Below are positions 54,101 through 64,000 of a stretch of 64,000 bases of DNA, one piece after another (the stretch's first letter is position 1; every line of letters begins with the position of its first letter). Origin of the DNA: Mycteria americana (taxonomy: Eukaryota > Chordata > Aves > Ciconiiformes > Ciconiidae); assembly GCF_035582795.1 (NCBI RefSeq), contig NC_134365.1, positions 40,280,135-40,344,134 on the forward strand, given 5' to 3'. The translations under genes and the position numbers were made by a program. The notes beneath the pieces were generated by a model. The model worked only from the letters and a program-made list of their open reading frames with translations. It had not been told where the DNA came from and made no database searches.

Positions 54101-57100
54101 CTTGCCTAATTTACCATCTGTTGGTAAATATGTAGTGTAAGGTCACTCACAAATAAAAGTAGACTATGTGAAGACTGGAGTAGTTCAATGCTTTCTTTTC
54201 TCTCATATCTTACTGCCTCCAAAAAAAATTTGTTGTATATTAGGGCTCCTGAAGTAGAAAGTTCTATCATAATTGCAAAATTGTGAAGGTGGGAATTGCT
54301 TTTTGCAAACCTTAAGGGAATTTCTATCCCAAATCTTGAACTGTGGTTGTGCAATGAACTGGCATCGATAACAGCGTTTAAACTTGCTTGAATTCTGTGG
54401 CTAAGCTTAAATATAAAACAGTTTAAGGAAAAAAAAAATCCATCCAACTTTTTTGTCCCGTGCCAACATCTGATGAGTATCTCATACTGGATAGGTGTAT
54501 TTGAATTGGTTTTGAACTTTAAATTAGTGTCCATATATGCCTTACAAGAATTTTACTTTTTAAACTGCCTGCTTGCATCCAATAAGTATAGGTATGGAGT
54601 AGCAGTACTTAATTGGACAGCTTCTTTAAAAGGTATTTATTAGTCCACTACTCTAATTCCCTATGGAGTTCTTTAGAGCTTAAAACATATTACATTCCAG
54701 ACTGTATAATGCCAAATATTTCAAAACTTTTTTTTTTTAACCCACTGAGAAGAATGCAAGCCCAGTGGCAGGTTAATGTCAGTCCTTTTGAGGCACTACT
54801 ACAAAAAATCCACTTTCCTATCCCCTCCCAAATTAACTGAAGCAGATGTTGGAGTCTAATAAATGAAGTCCTTGAGACTTTATTACATTTTGAGATGCCT
54901 CCTTCGTGAAGATTAAAACCCTGTAGCTAATAGGCACCTTTTTTGGTAAATGCTAACTAGAATTTACTTTTCATTAAAATGTTTAGAAACAGTAACTTCT
55001 TTTTCCTCATGTGATATTTTTTCACTTGAGCAGGTAACTTCTGTTGTGATGGTGCTCTTTACTGTTAAAGCTAAAAATGAGATTTTTGATGTGTCAAATG
55101 TTTGGTGCTGGTGTTGCTTTCAAATGGGCTATAACAATTAGGAGATTGTTCAAAGTTCTCCTCTTCAACCTGTCTTGTATTTAAAAGCAATCTGTGAAAG
55201 ACAAACTCCAGAGTTAGTAGTAGGTGGTTTTCAACAATACATTTTTTTTTTTTTTCCAAAAGAAAACAAGCCACAATAAACTACTGCTTTTCAGGGAGCT
55301 TTTTAGTATTTAGTTATTGACTGCTTTGATTCAGACAAGTAGCTGAACACCTCTTAGAGTAATAACAGGAAAATTAGATTAAGCGTTTTGATTTGACTGC
55401 TGTTGAAAATGTTCACAGTTCTTGATTCCTGTTAGAAGCTATAGAAACGTGTTAAACTGACCATTGTTAAACTGATTTATTTGTAGTTTGTTTTTGTTTA
55501 ATAGTAGAGAAGATAACAGACTTGAGCACAGTTTCCTCATGAAGTTATGCGGGTAGTCAGCAGTGCAAGTGTGGCAATGGAGAGGTAATAAAAAGCTGCA
55601 ACATTTTGACAGTTTCCACCAAATTTGCATTATTTCCAGATGAAAATATAAGGAAATTAATTTATTTTGTTGTTTCATCCTGATTTATTACAGTACTTGA
55701 ATTTTGTACGTCATCCAAATTACATACTATCAACTAAGATAAAAATAATCACGTGTTTGGTAGGCACTAATGCTATTCCAAGCTTTCACCATATATTAAT
55801 GTGGTAGAAAAAGTATTAAAAATAATGGCTTTATTTAATAAGTGTGCTGCCCTGAAATGTCAGAATATCAGCTTTTGTTCACAGTAGCAGAATTACTATT
55901 AAAGAGTGCTGTGTCAACACTGTGGGTTTTTTACACACTGTCAGCTTGGCTCCTAGTAAAGCTCTCTGCTTACCATGCGCTTCATGTTCCTTCACAGCAA
56001 GGCTGTTCATTGCTGCCTTAGTCAATAATATGAGCCCCCCCCCAGCTTTAACCAAGCCGGTAATCTTTAATGACACTGAAATGTAATGTGTTTTTTTCCC
56101 CCTTCCTTTTGTTTACCATTACTTTGAAGAGCTCTTTCCCAAAAGAGAGCTTTTATTTTTAGGACTGCCTAGATTTTTGCATGTATATGGTTTCATTAAT
56201 GCATAACGTGTGTTCAGCTGACGTCTTGGTAACAACGTAATGGTGTTGGTGAGTCTTGAAACTGAGATATTTAATATGGGCTTCTTTGTCTTGTATGGGT
56301 GGTGTAGCCAGCTTCTGCCTGCTCACTGCTAAGTGAGAAGTAACGCTAGGAAAGAAAAAAGTTGTGAATGGAAAGTGTTTTACACAGATGGTATGCTTAC
56401 GAGTGCCCATTTGACAGGCTATGGGAAAAGTTTAGCTGAGGGACTTTATTTTCAGCTCTTCCAGGAATAACTTGTATAACTTTTTTACTTACTGTATCAG
56501 AAAGAGCTTGTTTTTTGATAACTGACAAGACATGCATGGATTTATTTATTCATAGATCTCTCTTGTCTGTTTAGGCTGAGATTGATATTTAATGTATAAG
56601 CAGAGTGATAGTCTTACAAATAAAATTTCATAATCTTTTTGGTGGGTTTTTTTTTTTTACTATTAAAAACACTGCAGGATATAGGCAGGTTAGGTGGAAA
56701 AGCTGGAGGAAAGGAGTTAAGTGGAACATTTCTCATAGGAGTAGGAGCATGTAGGTAAGACAGTGGTTGGGGGTTTTTTTGTTGTTTTTTTGTTTTTTGT
56801 TTTTTGTTTGTTTGGTTGGTTTTTTTTTTTGCTACTTTGCTTATTGTAGATTGATGTGATTGTCCGGAGGGGGAGCTAGAAATGCATTTGAACATTTGGA
56901 AGATAATAAGCAGGCTTCTAATAATTTTTCTCTGTGTGAGCCAGCGTGACTTTCTGCACTTCATAACGTAGCTGAATTTGTGTAAATTATCATAAAGATA
57001 TGGAATAGGGCGTCTTTGGACCTGTCGCTTACTTGATGCACTTAAAGTATTTGCTCCAAACAGCCCTAAGATTTGTACGGAAATAGTAAAGTACGTTAAA

Positions 57101-59635
57101 AACTGACAAGTAAGTTTTTCCTGAGCCTTTTTTTCTTGGAAATGGCTAAATAGTATTCTTTTAAAAATCAGTTTGGGGAAAAAAAACTTTTATAGAAAAT
57201 TTCAGCCCTAGGGGGTATGCAGCTGAAAACAGCCGGTGGTACTGGTGATGTGAAATACTATGGTACCACTATTGAACATCAAGTCAGATTGTGAGTTTTC
57301 AGTGGAACTATGAACGTGTCTTTCAAACTTGAAATGGAAACTAGTGAACAGAAGGGAACATGTGGCAGAAGAGTTGTTCCTGTTTTGCTCTCAGCTATGT
57401 TCTCAGTCTTTGCTTCTGTTGGGTAGTTTTTGGTGCACTCTCCTAGGTGCTGTAGGCATAGAAAAGGCAAGGTATCCAGGCAGCCTTTCTACATCCGTTT
57501 TCAGAAGCATGCATCTTCTGTTAATTGTGAAGATTGGAATTCAAAGGATCGGGAATGGGAAGAGATATCTCGGCAGCATTGCCAATATAGTAGTATAGGG
57601 TATGGCTTGCTTGGTGGTTGAAAAAGAGGAGAGTGGTGGGAACAATGAAAGCTAATGTGTTTGTGTAGATATGAGCCTGACTTTGAGGCTGGAAAAATGG
57701 ATATTTTTCAGCTGGGCTGGTGAACTTTAAAGGACTGTTTCTGCAATTTTATTTTTTCAAGATGGCAGTATTTTAGCTTATTAAATAGAAAACAATGATG
57801 TGTAATAGGTGCATTGTAGAGCTGAAAACATTTTTGATATGTAACCTTGAAGAAATACCCTGTAGCTCTGGCAGTCCCTCCATTGAAATTTGACTCAACA
57901 GGCTTTGTCATCACATAGAACATGTAATTAGAATGCTTGTAATAGTTAAGAAGATCTATAGGGAAAACAAACAAGAATCTTTTTCAAACTTACTTAAACT
58001 CAAAGATAAGCTGTTCATCTCTGTGTTATGGTGGAAAAGCTCCAAAGCACAAAACTGTGATAGTGTTTTCTTGTGTAAATCATGTTTGTGCAACTGCTGT
58101 TGATAGTTCAAAATAAAACAAATTTCCGCATAAAACAGAAAGAAACCCCAAAACAAAAAAATACCCCTTTTTATTTCTGTAAGGTCCTTTTTGTCCCTTA
58201 AGTCTGGGAAGTTTCTTAGAGGTGGTTGATTTTTTTTTTTGTGTGGGAGCAATTAACAGAGATAGAGAAAAAATAATAACATATTATTGCTGTCTGAACA
58301 AATGAATTTCTTCCACATGTACCTGATAATGTGGTAAAGCAACTTTTTTAACACATATGTATACACACTCAGTACAATACTTGAGAGACAAACCAGTTTT
58401 GAAGAGTGTTCTTTGAGTTTAAGATGATCAAAAAGTATTGATGTAACTAAAACATTACTGCATATGCTAATTTGGGGATTCCATTCTTGGTATTTTCTGT
58501 GTGTTTTATGAAGTAGCTAATGAACTGGACATACACAGAAGTAGATGACATCATCTCTTCATGGCTATGACCATCATCTTTCTAGAACTTCTCTCTGCCT
58601 TGTCTTTTCAGTTGTAAGATCCAAGCAGATTTCTCTGTAAAATGCAATGTATTATTTCATTTAGATGCTACAGTTCCTTTTTTGCATGTGAAGTACCTTT
58701 GTGAAGCCTTAATTTTCTCTATTCTTTATTTATATAACATGGAAAATGTTTTTTTGCAGTGAATAATGACTGCTAAGTAATTTCTTCACAAATTTCTCCA
58801 TACTACTTCCAGTTTATAGTTTTGAGTCATGCAAAGATTTTTGTGATCTCTGATAAATTGCTGGAAAATAGGAGCTTTCTATTGGGGCTTGTAAAATTCA
58901 TGTGTTGTACTTGTTTTCTGTTGATCTTATGAAAAACATATGGAATTAAAGAAAATAAAAATAAAATTAAAAGATATTGTCAGTTAAATTGCCAGTTCAT
59001 AGTATACTTTTGCCTGTAATATATTTTTGTATGATACTTATTCACAATTGTCATCATCACTTAACCATGAGATTAATCAAATACACATCATCATACTTCA
59101 TGAGAAGTCTTATTGGCTAGTTCTATCATTTCAGTGAACTGTGACAAGATCGGATGTGTAATTTAACCAAAACTGCTATGGACTCTAATTTATTTAAAGG
59201 TTCACTGATTTCTGTCTCTAGATTATTTGCTTCGTTGAGATTAAAAGTGGAAGCTTTAGGTTTTACTATTTTTTTCCTTACTGGTTCCTAGGTCTCCCTG
59301 ACTTTCATGAATGTAATACATTTGTGTTTTGACACAAAACAGCTCTAGGGTGTGTTAAGGATGACTTTGTTTTATGATATAGACCATGTCCTTGATTTCA
59401 TCATCCCATTTAGATGCAGAGTCTGCTATTTGATCTTCTGGACTCAACAGTCCAATGTGTGGAAAAAACATTTTTGGTGGCTGAAGTTGGTACTTTTGCA
59501 AGATTAGTCCACAGTTTCCATTATATCATGAAGTATTCTGAACGTATGTGTTTGGGTTTTTTTAAATTCAAATAGTTGTCAGATATAATTAAATATTTCC
59601 TGTTTGCGTTCTGATAATGTGGTTATTTAATTCAG
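51121..59635 (+). other. RAB3IP first intron
   Basis: About 8.5 kb from the presumed exon 1 donor to the acceptor TTAATTCAG at 59635. GC-rich at its start, then AT-rich. It contains a T-rich GTTT-type low-complexity tract at 56771-56830. No other exon was recognised. Confidence 0.6.
56771..56830. repeat. T-rich low-complexity tract, (GTTT)n-like
   Basis: Runs of T broken by single or double G over 60 bp. Confidence 0.95.
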
Positions 59636-59911
59636 GGTTTCATATGATGAGGCTTTTATTATGGCCAGTGACCCCTTGGAAGGCTTTCATGAAGTGAACC
59701 TCGCTTCGCCTACTACACCGGATCTTCTTGGAGTAAATGAGCCAGGGACTCAGGAACAAACTACCTCACCCAGTGTTATCTACCGACCACATCCTTCTGT
59801 TGTGTCCTCCACACCAATCCAACCCAATGCATTAAATGTTTCTGACCTTCCCACACAACCTGTTTATTCATCTCCCAGACAACTGAATTGTGGAGAAGCA
59901 TCAGGTGTCAG
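59636..59911 (+). CDS. RAB3IP: RAB3IP first coding exon
   Basis: The acceptor is TTAATTCAG (59634-59635) and the donor GTAGGT from 59912. Coding from 59661, 83 codons plus 2 nt. Out-of-frame ATGs at 59644 and 59647 precede the true start. Confidence 0.95.
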
Positions 59912-60381
59912 GTAGGTTCTGTGTGTCTTTTTATTTAAATTGCTGATGTTTGTTGCATATAAACTGCTTGCTTTACTAAAGATAGAATTTTAATATTACT
60001 TACAATGTTGTAATATTAAATTGTGTCCGTAACGGTACATTCAACACCATTACTGCCATTTCTAAAATATTTGTTCTTAATGTATTATATAAATAAAAAA
60101 TATATCACTCTCTTTACAGCATCAATGTTACCGACGCAGTACTTTGTTCTACCTCTGGACCCCAGGGTGGGTCATTCAATCACAATAATTCCAGAAAGGA
60201 GAGCAATAACGCAGAGAGAGAGTTTTTGCAGGGTGCTACAGTAGCAGATGTTGCTGAAGGAAATGAAGATATTTTTGGGTTGAGTACAGACAGTTTATCT
60301 CACTTACGGAGCCCATCTGTACTGGAAGTAAGAGAAAAGGGCTATGAAAGATTGAAAGAAGAACTTGCAAAAGCTCAGAGG
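59636..60381 (+). CDS. RAB3IP: RAB3IP (Rabin8) N-terminal coding exons, gene continues past window
   Basis: Rabin8 is the guanine-nucleotide exchange factor that loads GTP onto RAB8A/RAB8B, acting at Rab11-positive vesicles, the centrosome and the primary-cilium base. Two exons (59636-59911 and 60120-60381) encode 171 aa. The ATG at 59661 has a good context (ATTATGG) after 25 nt of 5'UTR. The protein starts [20 protein letters not shown], nearly identical to my memory of mammalian RAB3IP, then has a Ser/Pro/Thr-rich stretch (residues 20-85). The end is highly conserved: [30 protein letters not shown] and AKAQR, the beginning of the Sec2 coiled coil that carries exchange activity. The rest of the coiled coil and the C-terminal domain are not in the window. 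Transcribed away from BEST3. Confidence 0.95.
60120..60381 (+). CDS. RAB3IP: RAB3IP second coding exon
   Basis: The acceptor is CTTTACAG (60118-60119) and the donor GTAAGG from 60382. It completes a split Ser codon, then encodes [13 protein letters not shown], an Asn/Ser-rich variable stretch, [14 protein letters not shown] and the conserved coiled-coil start. Phase 0 out. Confidence 0.95.
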
Positions 60382-60968
60382 GTAAGGCTCGTTGTCTTGT
60401 CTCCTCCTGCTTTTCCTCTCTTCAAAGTGGTTCTAATATTGCAGAATGATAGATGGGCCAGAAGGTGCAGTCTGAGTCTACTCATTTCTTACAGAATTAT
60501 TAGGATGTAATTATTTTATGTAAAGTTATTCTGAATGTGTGCAGTGCTGATGTCTTAGAATTATTCCTTGATAGTGTTTTTTTTTCTAGTGCTGCTGTTA
60601 CTTAGCCATGGAAAGCTTTTGCTGCAATATCTGGTTAAACACGCTTTTTCTTTGAAATGTAGACTATTCCTTCATTCTGACATTTGAGAATAAGAGTAAT
60701 TTGCTGTCATTCCATTGTTACTGTATAAGTATTTATAGATGCTGATTATATACCTTTTGAGTCTTCTTTCTCCTAGAGTATAAAAGTGTAGCATGTGTCA
60801 TGGAATATATAAATGCTTTAGAACAGGGGTGTTTGTGATGTTTCATAGCGGAATGCCTGCATAGGAAAGAAGCAATAAAGATATCACTGGTGTTCTTTAG
60901 AGTACTGTTACACCACACTTCAAATTGAATATGGATACCTTTGAAGATACTGTGGCTCAATTCATTAA

Positions 60969-61030
60969 TATTTGTAAAGCGCTTTGTCTTGTTTGGATGG
61001 ATGGTGCTATATAAATGCAAAGCCATTATT
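60969..61030 (+). repeat. Possible ancient vertebrate SINE/LINE tail
   Basis: The phrase TTTGTAAAGCGCTTTG followed by GGTGCTATATAAATGCAAA is the hallmark 3' tail of old vertebrate interspersed repeats. Only the tail is recognisable; family not assigned. Confidence 0.55.
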
Positions 61031-62710
61031 TATCATTTTAACATCCCTCTGTGCTTGAACTTTCGCATAGATTTTGTACTATTTGTATCTGTGCCCTTTT
61101 CTCTCCTCTACATGATTCCGTTCTTGTTTAGATTTAAGCTCACCTTGTCTTGTGTTTGAACTTGTTTTCCTCTGTTACCTCATCTTGTTGAATGTAGTCA
61201 TCAATTCTGTCGTAGTTGCATTTGCTGTTGTTAATGTGAATCTTAAATATGGATTCTGACATCACTTCTTCTGTTGATTGTTTTATTGCTGAGTAGTTGT
61301 TTCCTTTGCTAATGTGTTCATTTGCTTAGCATTTAACCACTGAAAGAAAACATTAACCTGAGCTAAGTTTGAGGACCTTGCATGGGAATATATAATCCTA
61401 GCAGTTAAACTTGGAATCTTAGAAAGTAAGAACAAATTAAAGTTTAAACTTTAGAAAAGCTTCTGACAGTATACCAAAGTACAGGTAATGTACTTGAAAA
61501 CCACAACTCAGATCTGCTACTGTTACCTTGGAATTATCTGAAAATCTTATTCCATTGTATACCACTTTGTCTCTTAAAGATTGAAATGTTTCCTATTTCA
61601 CTCTGAAGTTTGTTAAGGTCGTTTTTAAGGAAATGGCGTTAAGGCTGCTAGGACATACTAACTGCAGGTTATGTATTTTCAAACCCTTTTGGTCTTCTTA
61701 ACAAAAGCGATTCAGCACTAACTTGAGACTGTTGATGTCAAAGTTCTTGCTAATTCTCAACTCATTGGGTTGATTCTTAACCAGTGTTATACTGGATGGA
61801 TAACTTATTTTGTCTGCTTGTCCTAAACTGCTCAGTAACATAGGAGTCTTTACAGACTGTACAACGATAAACCCTATTCCTTCTGGAATATCTACTTTCT
61901 TCCACTTCGTGTATGAGGGCTATTTTTTTCTATCCCTAATTCATCTCTGATTGCTTTTTTCCAAAAGTCATGGCTGTTCACATAGGGTTGTGCCCACTCT
62001 GTGATATTCAGTATGTCATGCAGTCTCTAAACTTTTATTTCCAAGTATATTCACTTTTGTTGATGAGTACTCGGTTTAAAAATCTGTAGGGGTATAATTA
62101 ATAGGTAGTGCCAGTCGATAGCTGGTTGTTTTTTGCATAATGGTTTTAAGTTCTCTGTAAGTCTGTGCTGTTTATTAGGAATAGCAAGAAAAATGAGAAT
62201 TACAATTTGCACTTGAATTTTGTGAGCTCATTGAGCCTGGAAACCTTACCGACTACAGACTTTCCAGGAGTGAACAAAGTAAACACAAATTTGCTATCTT
62301 GCATTTTTCATTTGTTCCAAATTTCTTACACAAACTGTAGGCTATTGTGATATGCATTAAAGATTGATTTGAATTTGTTGCAGTTGTGATCAGAAAGAAA
62401 ACTAGAAAGGAATTAGGAATTTTGAAGCTTAGAGATCCACTATCTAATTTTTTTTTTTTCATTTTTTCATCTAATTTTTTTTCACTCTGCTTGGAGTGCA
62501 ACTTTTTTCTTAATAAGCTCTCAGTTTTTTATATTAGAGAATATATGTATGGCGTGGAATTGTTAGACATTTAAGTATGGTTCTTTATTCAATTCCTGAA
62601 GAATTTATTCAAGATTTATTCTGTTTTTGTTGTTGCTCTTTGTGTATGCCTTATTTCCTAAGACTACAGACTTCATTTCTCAAAATGAACCGCATTGCTG
62701 GCAAAATTGT

Positions 62711-62766
62711 AAAAAAAACCAAACAAACAAAAAACAAAACAAAAAAAAAAAAACAAAAAAACCCCC
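62711..62766. repeat. A-rich (CAAA)n-like tract
   Basis: About 56 bp of A runs broken by single C residues, followed by CCCCC. Confidence 0.95.
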
Positions 62767-64000
62767 AAACTTTCAAAAATTTGTTTCTTGACGAGAGGAA
62801 ATATACTTTCTGCTTCAATCTAGATTGGTTGCAGCACCAAATCATGTCATAAGATTGGGAGAAAGGTTGAGTCAGAGGTAACAACAGGGCAGCATTTGGT
62901 ACTAATGTAAGATTGGACATACTTTTGCCTTAAAATATCCCCTTAATTAAAATGACATAGATTGTTCACTCTTTGTTGAGACCATTCAGGTAATTTTTGC
63001 TTATGTTTTCACTGAAGACTTAATTTCTGGGTATATTCTGTAAAGTGGAGCTGAAGAGCCCTTGCTTCAGATGATCTGAACCTTTCTGCTTGTTTTGCTA
63101 CCCTTTAAAAGCAGCATCAGGAAAATTGAGAAGGTGTTAAAAGGCTTAGTGATTCAATGCCTGGGACCTTATCTCCTCATGTCTCTCTGCATTTGCATTT
63201 TTTTCTGCCATGTTTGGATTGAGCTGTGTCACCGTGGTTACTGAACGTAGATCAACCACATGTAGATAACATCTGAGAGAATAGTGATGGTATTTTGATA
63301 TATGGTATTTCTTGATGTGCAAGTTTTCAAGTCCTTGAAAAGGAATACCTTTCGTTTGCTTTTCATCTTAAGTAACCAGCATGTTGCATGTATTTTGGAT
63401 CACTTGCTTGTAGTTTCTGAGCTGTGGCAGTTCATAATCATGTTTTCCTCGAATTTTTGTGTGATTTGGCCCTGAAGTTATTTCCTCATCAATCAGACTG
63501 TCAATATAATGATGTCATCCATGACTGCAGAGGGAAACTTAGGTTTCTGTGTTGATATGTTTTCTCTTGGAGTGTTGAAATTATCAGCTGTCACTGATGG
63601 TTAGCCCCCTTCTCTGATGAGGAAAGAGCAGTCTATCAGAGATTTTGGCTGCAAATACTGTATTTGGTTTGAGAATGAATTCTATGCTTCCCACTGTTTT
63701 TAGAGTAAGATCTGTAGGCTTGTTGATAACAAGTAAAACCTTGTTTGACTTTTTGTAGTAGATATCTGAGTTACTGGTCTTTCCTCAGTAGAGTGAAATT
63801 GAGAGTTTTTTCCATGCTGATACAGTGATTCTTGTAAAAGAGGTGACAGTATAGAATGTGGTAATGTAAACTTCAACATAGTTTAAGAACCTGATCCTCA
63901 GATCCAGATTTTTCTTTCAAAGGCTTCAATTTCTGTATGCATTCTTCATCTCAGAAGCAAACTGAGTGTTACAATTTGATCTCTTGTTTTCAGATCTTGT

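Larger units (their letters stand above)
60382..64000 (+). other. RAB3IP intron running off the window
   Basis: I searched for the next expected exon (coiled coil beginning ELKLKDEEC in mammals) and did not find it. The intron contains an old SINE/LINE-like tail (60969-61030) and an A-rich tract (62711-62766). Confidence 0.7.

Noticed and set aside
63980-64000. TTGTTTTCAG near the right edge as the next RAB3IP acceptor
   Set aside because: The bases that follow do not begin the expected coiled-coil sequence, and too little sequence remains to judge.

Overview
This is a window of vertebrate nuclear DNA, almost certainly from a bird. The evidence is split genes with GT/AG introns, CR1 LINEs (one young copy and several very old ones), an avian-type solo LTR and a CpG-island promoter. 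The LTR resembles, from memory, a family common in Neoaves; that finer placement is inference. No bacterial-style operons, CRISPR arrays, tRNA or rRNA genes were seen.

Layout. (1) 1983-7919, plus strand: seven exons of a pepsin-family (A1) aspartic protease, best matched to the cathepsin E-A-like/nothepsin-like gene of birds. The signal-peptide and propeptide exons are not visible and should lie left of the window. A 5'-truncated CR1 (738-1616) sits just upstream of the first visible exon. (2) 7920-14956: the gap between two convergent genes, holding an inverted solo LTR (9906-11052) with a probable 5-bp target duplication. (3) 14957-32678, minus strand: the complete coding region of bestrophin-3 (BEST3), nine coding exons, 2007 nt, 668 aa. 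Its pore-neck residues, Ca2+-clasp acidic cluster and the nonapeptide known as an autoinhibitory motif all fall at the family's standard residue numbers. (4) 32679-50750: about 18 kb with no recognisable coding exon, containing old CR1 fragments and microsatellites. BEST3's noncoding first exon probably lies here but was not found. (5) 50750-52100: a CpG island with a 20-C run and a strong splice donor at 51121, the likely promoter and noncoding exon 1 of RAB3IP. (6) 59636-60381, plus strand: the first two coding exons of RAB3IP (Rabin8), 171 aa up to the start of the Sec2 coiled coil. The rest lies beyond the right edge.

BEST3 and RAB3IP are divergent neighbours, the same arrangement as on human chromosome 12q15 (from memory). 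The three genes are not a functional pathway: one is a secreted or endolysosomal protease, one a Ca2+-activated anion channel, and one a guanine-nucleotide exchange factor for RAB8. No new biological system was found. The points most worth a second look are the competing splice acceptor inside BEST3 exon 3, weak splice signals at BEST3 exons 8 and 9, the protease's location beside BEST3, the ~48-bp internal repeats of the LTR, and the ancient repeat fossils.
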